A stretch of 64,000 nt of DNA from JACQFZ01 sp036381895 (GTDB lineage: Bacteria; Pseudomonadota; Gammaproteobacteria; Acidiferrobacterales; Sulfurifustaceae), in assembly GCA_036381895.1 (NCBI GenBank), contig DASVBY010000102.1, positions 1 to 64,000 on the forward strand. The letters are read 5' to 3'. The translations under genes were made by a program, and so were the position numbers. Under the pieces are notes generated by a model. It saw nothing but the letters and a program-made list of their open reading frames with translations, did no database searches and was not told the origin of the DNA. Of the stretch, positions 19,167 to 26,632 are shown piece by piece; positions within the stretch are counted from its first letter, which is position 1; every line of letters starts with the position of its first letter.

Positions 19167-20267
19167 ATGTCCGGCAACACCATCGGCACGCTCTTCACCG
19201 TCACCACGGCCGGCGAATCGCACGGCCCGGCCTACGTCGCGATCGTCGACGGCTGTCCGCCGGGCCTCGCGCTCTCCGAAGCCGACATTCAGCCCGATCT
19301 CGACCGTCGCAAGCCCGGGCAGTCGCGCCACGTGACGCAGCGGCGCGAAGCCGATCGGGTGAAGATCCTCTCCGGCGTCTTCGAGGGGCGGACCACCGGA
19401 ACGCCGATCGCGCTCATGATCGAGAACACCGACCAGCGGCCGCAGGACTACAGCAAGATCCTCGACCGCTTCCGGCCGGGGCATGCGGATTACACGTACG
19501 AGCAGAAGTACGGCGTGCGCGATCCGCGCGGCGGTGGCCGCGCCTCGGCGCGCGAGACCACGATGCGCGTGGCGGCGGGCGCCATCGCGAAGAAGTGGCT
19601 GCGCGAGCGCTACGGGGTCGTCGTGCGCGGCTATCTCGCGCAGCTCGGACCGCTGCGGCTCGAGCTCAAGGACTGGGACGAGGTCGAGCGCAATCCCTTT
19701 TTCTGTCCCGATCCCGCGCGCGTCGCCGAGCTCGAGGCGTTCATGGACCGGCTGCGCAAGGAGGGCGATTCGGTCGGAGCCCGCGTCAACGTCGTCGCTT
19801 CGAACGTGCCGGTCGGCTGGGGCGAGCCCGTGTTCGACCGGCTCGACGCCGACATCGCCTACGCGATGATGAGCATCAACGCGGTGAAGGGCGTGGAGAT
19901 CGGCACCGGCTTTCGCGCGGTCGAGCAGAAGGGCACCGAGCACCGCGACGAGATCACGCCGCAGGGCTTCCTCTCGAACAATGCCGGCGGCGTGCTCGGC
20001 GGCATCTCGACCGGCCAGGACATCGAGGTGAGCATCGCGCTCAAGCCGACTTCGAGCATCCGTCTGCCGGGCCGCTCCATCGATCGGGCGGGCCGGGCGG
20101 TCGAGGTGGCGACCACGGGACGCCACGATCCTTGCGTCGGTCTGCGCGCCACGCCGATCGCGGAAGCGATGCTCGCGCTCGTGCTCATAGACCACGCGCT
20201 GCGTCACCGCGCCCAGAACGCCGACGTGGTGCGCACCACGCCGGTCGTTCCGGGCTCGACGCGCTGA
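19167..20267 (+). CDS. aroC: Chorismate synthase
   Basis: AroC converts EPSP to chorismate with reduced FMN, the last shikimate step. Signatures are 'TTAGESHGPAYVAIVDGCPPG' region at the start (first part 'GESHGPA'), 'RPGHADYTYEQKYGVRDP' and 'RGGGRASARETTMRVAAGA', then 'SNNAGGVLGGISTGQDI'. At 366 residues it has the usual length. It is preceded by the convergent-free 91-bp gap after mipA-like and appears monocistronic. Confidence 0.97.
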   Translation: MSGNTIGTLFTVTTAGESHGPAYVAIVDGCPPGLALSEADIQPDLDRRKPGQSRHVTQRREADRVKILSGVFEGRTTGTPIALMIENTDQRPQDYSKILDRFRPGHADYTYEQKYGVRDPRGGGRASARETTMRVAAGAIAKKWLRERYGVVVRGYLAQLGPLRLELKDWDEVERNPFFCPDPARVAELEAFMDRLRKEGDSVGARVNVVASNVPVGWGEPVFDRLDADIAYAMMSINAVKGVEIGTGFRAVEQKGTEHRDEITPQGFLSNNAGGVLGGISTGQDIEVSIALKPTSSIRLPGRSIDRAGRAVEVATTGRHDPCVGLRATPIAEAMLALVLIDHALRHRAQNADVVRTTPVVPGSTR

Positions 20268-20353
20268 AGCGAACGTCACGAGGTTCCGCGCCGGACGACC
20301 CGCGGCCGGGCCGGTCGGCGTCGCCGGACGCCGGCAGCGCAACGAAGCGCGTT

Positions 20354-20767
20354 TCAGGCGAGCGACTTGAGGCGCCGGCGGCGAAAGCCGCTCAAGTGGA
20401 TGACCTGGCCGTACACGTCGGGTTTGGTGCGCGGTGCGGGCGGCGGGTCGACCGGGCCGAAAGCGCGGTCGAGCGCGGCACAGGTCTCTTCGGTCAAGCG
20501 GTAGAGATCGATGTCGGTGCGGTCCGAGCGCAGTACCTCGAGGCGCAGCGGCGCGACGGCATCGAACGTCTTCGTACGATCGACCGGGTCGTGCAGCTGA
20601 CCGCAGCCGTTCGCGGCGCAGATGGCGTGCACCAGCCGCTTCATGAAATCGTGGTGCAGCGGGCTCGACTCGAAAACGTCCTTGATGCCCCTGGCGCGGG
20701 GATTGAGCGGCAGGTGCACGTAGCCGAGCTGCGCTTCCAGGCGTCGCAGCAGTTCGATCAGGGTCAT
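20354..20767 (-). CDS. Unrecognised 137-residue protein coupled to the LysR gene
   Basis: I do not recognise this protein. It is mostly alpha-helical at the start ('MTLIELLRRLEAQLGYV'), has a cysteine pair in 'ICAANGCGQLHDPVD', an acidic middle ('RSDRTDIDLYRLTEETC') and a basic end ('GFRRRRLKSLA'). No signal peptide or membrane segment. Its ATG overlaps the stop of the LysR gene by 4 bp (20764-20767), which argues that it is real and translated with the regulator. The N-terminus 'LRRLEAQLGYVHLPLNPRARG' reads like a domain rather than noise. It could be an accessory factor of the regulator or of leucine synthesis. Confidence 0.65.
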   Translation of the reverse strand: MTLIELLRRLEAQLGYVHLPLNPRARGIKDVFESSPLHHDFMKRLVHAICAANGCGQLHDPVDRTKTFDAVAPLRLEVLRSDRTDIDLYRLTEETCAALDRAFGPVDPPPAPRTKPDVYGQVIHLSGFRRRRLKSLA

Positions 20768-21636
20768 GACGCCGCCCGTAACATCTGCACGATCGCTTCG
20801 CCCGCGTTCGACAGCGTCCGCTTCGCGTGCGTCACGATGCCCAGAGTGCGCTCGATCGTCTTCATGTTCCTAATCTGGACCACTTTCAAATCCCCGTCAA
20901 TCATCGTACGCGGCAAAGCGGTCCAGCCGAGCCCGATTGACACGAGCATTTTCAAGACTTCGAGATAGTTCGTCGTCATGTCGACGCGCACGCGATCGCG
21001 CGCCGCACCCAGCGCCTTGAGAATGATTTCGCGCGTGTAAGTTCCGGCGCCGGGAAGGATCGCCGGATGCTCGAGCAGCGCGCGCACCGTCGGCGCGCGT
21101 TCGCGGGCGAGCGGATGATTGGTGGCGACGACGATGTCGAGCCGGTCGGGCCACACGCGCTCGCAGCGCAGCTGCGCGATCGGCGCGGGCGGCAGCGTCA
21201 CCACCGCGAGCTCGAGCTCGCCGCGCAGCACCGCATGGCACGCCTGCTCCGAATCCATGAACCGCAGGTCGAGGCGCACGTCCGGGTAGCGCGCGCGAAA
21301 GCGCTTGAGGATCTCCGGGATGCGGTGCAGGCCGATGTGGTGGCTCGTCGCGAGCGAGAGCGGCCCGCCGACGCGTCCCGAGAGGTTCGCGAGCGAGCGC
21401 TTCGCGTCTTCGAGCTCGTTCAGGATCGCGCGCGAGCGCTCGTAGAGCGCGCGGCCGGCTTCGGTGAGCTGTACCCGGCGCCCGATGCGGTCGAAGAGCT
21501 GCGCGTTGAGGCTCGCCTCGAGCGCGGCGATGCGCTTGCTGATCGCGGGCTGGGTCAGGAACACCCGCTCCGCGGCGCGCGAGAACGACCCGGTCTCGGC
21601 GACCGCGAGGAAGGCCTGCAGCGCGGCGAAATCCAT
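20764..21636 (-). CDS. LysR-family transcriptional regulator divergent from leuC
   Basis: The N-terminal winged helix-turn-helix is clear: 'FLAVAETGSFSRAAERVFLT' followed by 'QPAISKRIAALE'. The C-terminal effector domain is of the PBP type. At 290 residues it is full length. LysR regulators usually control the divergent gene, here leuC-leuD, so leucine synthesis control is the natural inference, but the effector is unknown. The shared region 21637-21755 is AT-richer than the surroundings ('catatgtaaaagatgaattt') and is where its operator should be. Confidence 0.92.
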   Translation of the reverse strand: MDFAALQAFLAVAETGSFSRAAERVFLTQPAISKRIAALEASLNAQLFDRIGRRVQLTEAGRALYERSRAILNELEDAKRSLANLSGRVGGPLSLATSHHIGLHRIPEILKRFRARYPDVRLDLRFMDSEQACHAVLRGELELAVVTLPPAPIAQLRCERVWPDRLDIVVATNHPLARERAPTVRALLEHPAILPGAGTYTREIILKALGAARDRVRVDMTTNYLEVLKMLVSIGLGWTALPRTMIDGDLKVVQIRNMKTIERTLGIVTHAKRTLSNAGEAIVQMLRAAS

Positions 21637-21755
21637 GACTATGAGGAATCGAACATATGTAAAAGATGAATTTGAGTTATTTATACCGCGGCCCTACCAT
21701 GAGCGCAATTCCGCGCCGCCCCGAGCGGGCCGCGGCTCCTGTCCGGAGAGCTCCG

Positions 21756-23159
21756 ATGGAACCGAAGACGCTGTACGACAAGCTCTGGGACGCGCACGTG
21801 GTGCGCGCGAACGACGATGGCACGTGCCTCGTCTACATCGACCGCCACCTGGTGCACGAGGTGACGAGCCCGCAGGCGTTCGAGGGCCTGAGGCTCGCGG
21901 GCCGCTCCCTCTGGCGCGTCGACGCGAACCTTGCGACCGCCGATCACAACGTACCGACCACCGACCGTGCGCGCGGCATCGCCGATCCGGTGTCGCGGCT
22001 GCAGGTGGAGACGCTCGACGCGAACTGCCGCGACTTCGGCATCGTCGAGTTCGGCATGAACGACGTGCGCCAGGGGATCGTGCACGTGGTCGGACCCGAG
22101 CAGGGCGCGACGCTCCCCGGCATGACGGTCGTCTGCGGCGATTCGCACACCTCGACGCACGGCGCCTTCGGCGCGCTCGCGTTCGGCATCGGTACGTCGG
22201 AGGTCGAGCACGTCCTGGCGACCCAATGCCTGATCCTGAAGAAGGCGAGGAACATGCGCGTGCGCGTCGAGGGCGAGATTCCTCCCGGCGTGACGGCGAA
22301 GGACATCGTGCTCGCGATCATCGGGCGCATCGGCACCGCGGGCGGCACCGGGCATGCGATCGAGTTCGCCGGATCCGCGATCGAGGCGCTGTCGATCGAG
22401 GGCCGCATGACCGTCTGCAACATGGCGATCGAGGCCGGCGCGCGCGCCGGCATGGTCGCCGTGGACGAGAAGACGATCGAGTACTTCCGCGGGCGGCCGT
22501 ATGCACCGAAAGGCGATCTCTGGGAGCGCGCGGTCGCGGCGTGGCGCACCTTGAAGAGCGACCCGGGGGCGAAGTTCGACAAGGAAGTGGTGTTGCGCGC
22601 CGAGGAGATCAAGCCGCAGGTCACATGGGGCACCTCGCCCGAGATGGTGGTGCCCGTCGACGCCGCGGTGCCGGATCCCGCGCGGGAAGCCGATCCGGTG
22701 AAGCGCATCGGCATGCAGAACGCGCTCGAATACATGGCGCTCGAGCCCGGTACGCCGATTCGCGACATCTACGTCGACAAGGTGTTCATCGGCTCGTGCA
22801 CCAACTCGCGCATCGAGGACCTGCGCGCGGCGGCGGCCGTGGCGAAGGGGCGGCGCATCGCGAAGAACATCAAGCTCGCCATGGTCGTCCCCGGATCCGG
22901 GCTGGTGAAGCGCCAGGCGGAGCAGGAAGGGCTCGACCGGATCTTCAGGGAAGCGGGCTTCGAGTGGCGCGAGCCGGGCTGCTCGATGTGTCTCGCGATG
23001 AACGCCGATCGGCTCGAGCCGGGCGAGCGGTGCGCGTCGACCTCGAACCGCAACTTCGAGGGCCGTCAGGGAGCGGGCGGGCGCACGCATCTGGTGAGCC
23101 CGGCGATGGCGGCGGCGGCCGCGATTGCGGGGCATTTCGTCGACGTAAGGGAGTTGTGA
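21756..23159 (+). CDS. leuC: 3-isopropylmalate dehydratase, large subunit
   Basis: LeuC with LeuD isomerises 2-isopropylmalate to 3-isopropylmalate. The 467-residue product has 'CGDSHTSTHGAFGALAFG', 'GSCTNSRIEDLRAAA' and 'GCSMCLAMNADRLEPGER', which together provide the three cysteines of the [4Fe-4S] cluster, and ends 'HLVSPAMAAAAAIAGHF'. I use the ATG at 21756, preceded by GGAG at 21745-21748, and it matches the family start 'KTLYDKLWDAHVV'; the frame is open 90 bases further up without support. leuD follows after 32 bp. Confidence 0.97.
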   Translation: MEPKTLYDKLWDAHVVRANDDGTCLVYIDRHLVHEVTSPQAFEGLRLAGRSLWRVDANLATADHNVPTTDRARGIADPVSRLQVETLDANCRDFGIVEFGMNDVRQGIVHVVGPEQGATLPGMTVVCGDSHTSTHGAFGALAFGIGTSEVEHVLATQCLILKKARNMRVRVEGEIPPGVTAKDIVLAIIGRIGTAGGTGHAIEFAGSAIEALSIEGRMTVCNMAIEAGARAGMVAVDEKTIEYFRGRPYAPKGDLWERAVAAWRTLKSDPGAKFDKEVVLRAEEIKPQVTWGTSPEMVVPVDAAVPDPAREADPVKRIGMQNALEYMALEPGTPIRDIYVDKVFIGSCTNSRIEDLRAAAAVAKGRRIAKNIKLAMVVPGSGLVKRQAEQEGLDRIFREAGFEWREPGCSMCLAMNADRLEPGERCASTSNRNFEGRQGAGGRTHLVSPAMAAAAAIAGHFVDVREL

Positions 23160-23191
23160 GGCAGGGCAGCGAATCATTCAAGGAAGCGCAC

Positions 23192-23830
23192 ATGCAAAAG
23201 TTCGAAACGCTTACAGGCCTGGTGGCGCCGATCGACCGGCCGAACGTCGATACCGACGCGATCATTCCCAAGCAGTACCTGAAGTCGATCAAGCGCACCG
23301 GCTTCGGGCCGAATCTGTTCGACGACTGGCGCTACCTCGATCCGGGCGAGCCCGGCATGGACCACGGCAAGCGCCGGCTGAACCCGGACTTCGTGCTGAA
23401 TCAGCCGCGCTACCGGGGCGCACAGATTCTGCTGGTGCGCGACAACTTCGGCTGCGGCTCCTCGCGCGAGCATGCGCCCTGGGCGCTGCTCGACTACGGC
23501 ATTCGCGCGCTGATCGGCCCGAGCTATGCCGACATCTTCTACGGCAACAGCTTGAAGAACGGGCTGCTGCCGATTGTGCTCGCGTCCGACGCGGTCGACC
23601 GGCTGTTCGAGGAGACGCGCGCCACGCCGGGCTACACGCTCACCGTGGATCTGCCGGCGCAAACGGTGACGACGCCCGACGGCGCCGCGTTCCGGTTCGA
23701 GATCGACGCCTTCCGCAAGCGCTGCCTGCTGCAGGGCCTCGACGAGATCGGCCTGACGCTCGAGCACGCGGACGCGATCCGCGCCTACGAGGCACGCCGC
23801 CGTCAAGAAGCGCCCTGGCTCTTCGCTTGA
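23192..23830 (+). CDS. leuD: 3-isopropylmalate dehydratase, small subunit
   Basis: LeuD is the swivelling small subunit of isopropylmalate isomerase. The 212-residue product starts 'MQKFETLTGLVAPIDRPNVD' and contains the conserved 'NFGCGSSREHAPWAL' substrate-recognition loop and 'SYADIFYGNSLKNGLLPI'. An AGGA at 23181-23184 precedes the ATG. The gene lies 32 bp after leuC, 146 bp before leuB. Confidence 0.97.
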   Translation: MQKFETLTGLVAPIDRPNVDTDAIIPKQYLKSIKRTGFGPNLFDDWRYLDPGEPGMDHGKRRLNPDFVLNQPRYRGAQILLVRDNFGCGSSREHAPWALLDYGIRALIGPSYADIFYGNSLKNGLLPIVLASDAVDRLFEETRATPGYTLTVDLPAQTVTTPDGAAFRFEIDAFRKRCLLQGLDEIGLTLEHADAIRAYEARRRQEAPWLFA

Positions 23831-23976
23831 GGCGCGCGCGGGTACCTTAGCGAGCTCACGAGAGAGCGCGGAGGAAAGTCGGACAGCGTGGTGCGGCACT
23901 CGACGATTGCGGCGGCGGAAGACGGTTTTCGCATCCGCCGCGCCGGTCGCAGCCGCTCAATTCGGAGTGACGGAAC

Positions 23977-25044
23977 GTGAAAAAGATCGCGGTATTGCCG
24001 GGTGACGGCATCGGGCCGGAAGTGGTGCGCGAGGCGACCAAGGTGCTCGAGCGCCTGCGGCGGGAGGGACTGAACATCGAGCTCGAGACGGCGCCGGTCG
24101 GCGGTGCGGCCTACGACGCGCACGGCCACCCGCTGCCCGAGGCGACGCTGCGCCTCGCGAAGGAAGCGGATGCGGTGCTGCTCGGCGCGGTGGGCGGGCC
24201 GAAGTACGACGCGCTCCCGCGGGAGGTGCGGCCGGAGAAGGCGCTGCTCGCGCTGCGTTCGGAGCTCGCACTCTTCGCCAACCTGCGGCCGGCGATCCTT
24301 TATCCGCAGCTCGCCTCCGCCTCGTCGCTCAAGCCGGAGGTGGTGGCGGGGCTCGATATCCTGATCGTACGCGAGCTGACGGGCGACATCTACTTCGGCG
24401 AGCCGCGCGGCGTACGGCGGCTGGCGAACGGCGAGCGCGAGGCGTTCAACAGCATGCGCTACGCCGAACACGAGATCGAGCGCGTGGCGCGCGTCGCTTT
24501 CGATGCGGCGCGCAAGCGCGCCCGGAAGGTGTGTTCGGTCGACAAGTCGAACGTGCTCGAGGTATCGGGGCTGTGGCGCGAGGTCGTCGAGCGGGTGGCG
24601 CAGGATTACCCGGACGTCGCGCTCACCCACATGCTCGTCGACAACGCCGCGATGCAGCTCGTGCGCGCACCGAAGCAGTTCGACGTGATCGTGACCGGCA
24701 ACCTGTTCGGGGACATTCTGTCGGACGAGGCTGCGATGCTGACCGGCTCGATCGGGATGCTGCCTTCGGCCTCGCTCGATGCCGCGAACAAGGGCATGTA
24801 CGAGCCGATCCACGGTTCGGCGCCAGACATCGCCGGAAAGGGGCTCGCGAATCCGCTCGCGACGATCCTGTCGGTCGCGATGATGCTGCGCTACACGCTC
24901 GGCGAGCCCGCGGCCGCCGAACGCGTCGAGCGCGCGGTCGCCAAGGTGCTCGATCAGGGACTGCGCACCGGCGATATCTTTACGGAGGGCACGACCCGGG
25001 TCGGGACGACGCAGATGGGCGATGCGGTCGTCGGCGCGCTGTGA
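23977..25044 (+). CDS. leuB: 3-isopropylmalate dehydrogenase
   Basis: LeuB oxidises and decarboxylates 3-isopropylmalate with NAD+ to give the leucine precursor. The protein (355 residues) starts 'MKKIAVLPGDGIGPEVV' and has 'ELTGDIYFGEPRG' (substrate pocket), 'DKSNVLEVSGLWREV' (catalytic Lys) and 'NLFGDILSDEAAMLTGSIG' (metal Asp residues), followed by 'HGSAPDIAGKG' of the NAD site. It is the third gene of a leuCDB run; leuA is not in the window. A 137-bp gap leads to asd. Confidence 0.97.
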   Translation: MKKIAVLPGDGIGPEVVREATKVLERLRREGLNIELETAPVGGAAYDAHGHPLPEATLRLAKEADAVLLGAVGGPKYDALPREVRPEKALLALRSELALFANLRPAILYPQLASASSLKPEVVAGLDILIVRELTGDIYFGEPRGVRRLANGEREAFNSMRYAEHEIERVARVAFDAARKRARKVCSVDKSNVLEVSGLWREVVERVAQDYPDVALTHMLVDNAAMQLVRAPKQFDVIVTGNLFGDILSDEAAMLTGSIGMLPSASLDAANKGMYEPIHGSAPDIAGKGLANPLATILSVAMMLRYTLGEPAAAERVERAVAKVLDQGLRTGDIFTEGTTRVGTTQMGDAVVGAL

Positions 25045-25181
25045 CGGAAGCCCGGCGATAACGGAAGATTGATCGAAGCCCGAAGGACGTCTGAGGACGC
25101 GAAGCTGGCTGCTGTACGGATCCGCTTGCTTCCGGTCCTCGGTGCCCACGGCGGGTGACATTTGAGCGTGAAGGTGAAGCG

Positions 25182-26291
25182 ATGAAGCGGGTAGGGCTGG
25201 TCGGCTGGCGCGGTATGGTGGGCTCGGTGCTGATGGAGCGCATGCAGGCCGAGCGCGATTTCGATCTGATCGAGCCGGTGTTCTTCTCGACGTCGCAGGC
25301 AGGCGCCAAGGGTCCGGCGTTCGCGGGCGGCGCGCCGCTCAAGGACGCGCGCAGCATCGCCGAACTGCAGACAATGGACATCATCGTTTCCTGCCAGGGC
25401 GGCGACTACACGAACGAGATCTACCCGCAGCTGCGCCGCGCCGGCTGGAACGGCTACTGGATCGACGCCGCCTCCGCGCTGCGCATGAAGGACGACGCCG
25501 TCATCGTGCTCGATCCGGTCAATCTCGACGTGATCAAGGATGCGCTCGCGCGCGGCGTGAAGAACTACATCGGCGGCAACTGCACCGTGTCGCTGATGCT
25601 GATGGGGCTCGCCGGCCTCTTCAAGCACGGGCTCGTCGAGTGGATGACCGCCATGACTTATCAGGCCGCTTCGGGCGCGGGCGCGCCGCACATGCGCGAG
25701 CTCGTCGCTCAGATGGGGGTGCTCCACGGTGCGGCCGGGAAGCTGCTGCAGGACCCGGCGTCCGCGATCCTCGACATCGATCGCGCCGTTACCGGCGCGC
25801 TGCGCGGCGGTGCGATCCCGACGGAGCATTTCGGTGCGCCGCTCGCGGGCAGCCTGCTTCCGTGGATCGACAGGGATCTCGGCAACGGACAGAGCCGCGA
25901 GGAATGGAAGGGGATGGCGGAGGCGAACAAGATTCTCGGGCGCTCCGACCGGCCGATCCCGATCGACGGCATCTGCGTGCGCATCGGCGCCATGCGCTGC
26001 CACAGTCAGGCGCTCACCATCAAGCTCACGCAAGACGTGCCGCTCGATGAGATTCGCACGATGCTCGCGACCGCGAACGACTGGGTGCGCGTGATTCCGA
26101 ACGAGCGCGAGGCGACGTTGAAGCATCTTACCCCGGCCGCAGTGAGCGGTACGCTCGAGGTGCCGGTCGGGCGCCTGCGCAAGCTGCCGATGGGCGGCGA
26201 GTACCTCGCGGCGTTCACGGTCGGCGATCAGCTGCTCTGGGGCGCGGCCGAGCCGCTGCGCCGCATGCTGCGCATCCTCCTCGAACACTGA
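25182..26291 (+). CDS. asd: Aspartate-semialdehyde dehydrogenase
   Basis: Asd reduces aspartyl phosphate to the semialdehyde at the branch to lysine, threonine and methionine. The 369-residue product has the NADP loop 'VGLVGWRGMVGSVLMERM', the nucleophile Cys134 in 'GGNCTVSLMLMGL' and 'GICVRIGAMRCHSQALTI'. This is the long gammaproteobacterial form (E. coli-type). The ATG at 25182 with 'aaggtg' upstream was preferred to the open frame from 25155. It keeps the classical position in front of fimV. Confidence 0.96.
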   Translation: MKRVGLVGWRGMVGSVLMERMQAERDFDLIEPVFFSTSQAGAKGPAFAGGAPLKDARSIAELQTMDIIVSCQGGDYTNEIYPQLRRAGWNGYWIDAASALRMKDDAVIVLDPVNLDVIKDALARGVKNYIGGNCTVSLMLMGLAGLFKHGLVEWMTAMTYQAASGAGAPHMRELVAQMGVLHGAAGKLLQDPASAILDIDRAVTGALRGGAIPTEHFGAPLAGSLLPWIDRDLGNGQSREEWKGMAEANKILGRSDRPIPIDGICVRIGAMRCHSQALTIKLTQDVPLDEIRTMLATANDWVRVIPNEREATLKHLTPAAVSGTLEVPVGRLRKLPMGGEYLAAFTVGDQLLWGAAEPLRRMLRILLEH

Positions 26292-26519
26292 CGCGCCGCT
26301 GCCGGCGCGCCGACGTGTGCGTCGCAATTTGCCGTTTCCGCGGACAACGACTATACGAAGAGAGAGCGGGGGTTCGGCTCGGTTCCTTAGCGAGCGCTTG
26401 AAGTGCGCGGGCGGGTGCGCGGGAAACCGGCGCTTCCTTAGTACTTAAGTCACTGATTTTGAGCCGTTCGAGCGGGATCGTTGCGCGTGCCCGAAAATGC
26501 TGATTTCCGGGTAATTTAG

Positions 26520-26548
26520 TTGAGATTCGTAAAGGCCCTTACTATTAT
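26520..26548 (+). promoter_or_regulatory. Predicted sigma70 promoter of fimV
   Basis: TTGAGA at 26520-26525 and TATTAT at 26543-26548 are separated by exactly 17 bases, in an AT-rich patch (26438-26560) within otherwise GC-rich sequence. A transcript would begin near 26555, about 35 bases before the first good ribosome site at 26581-26587. Confidence 0.75.
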
Positions 26549-26580
26549 ACCTACGCAACCTGCGGTCTCTCATGGGGAAC

Positions 26581-26632
26581 AGAGGAGCACATGCTGAACG
26601 CCGCGCGGAAAAACTCATGCGCCGCCAGCTAG
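26581..26632 (+). promoter_or_regulatory. Strong ribosome site and ATG out of frame with fimV (uORF or indel)
   Basis: AGAGGAG at 26581-26587 sits just before an ATG at 26591 that opens a 13-codon frame (starting 'MLNAARKN') ending at TAG 26630-26632, overlapping the fimV frame. If the five A's at 26609-26613 were six, the same ATG would read 'MLNAARKKLMRRQLVARAVV' and flow straight into the FimV signal peptide. So this is a regulatory short ORF, a frameshift site or a missing base. Confidence 0.55.

Noticed and set aside
23841..26395. A near-identical 15-mer (ggt[a/t]ccttagcgagc) at 23841 and 26381, flanking leuB and asd
   Set aside because: With one mismatch allowed, tens of such 15-mer pairs are expected by chance in 64 kb, so it is not evidence of a repeat.
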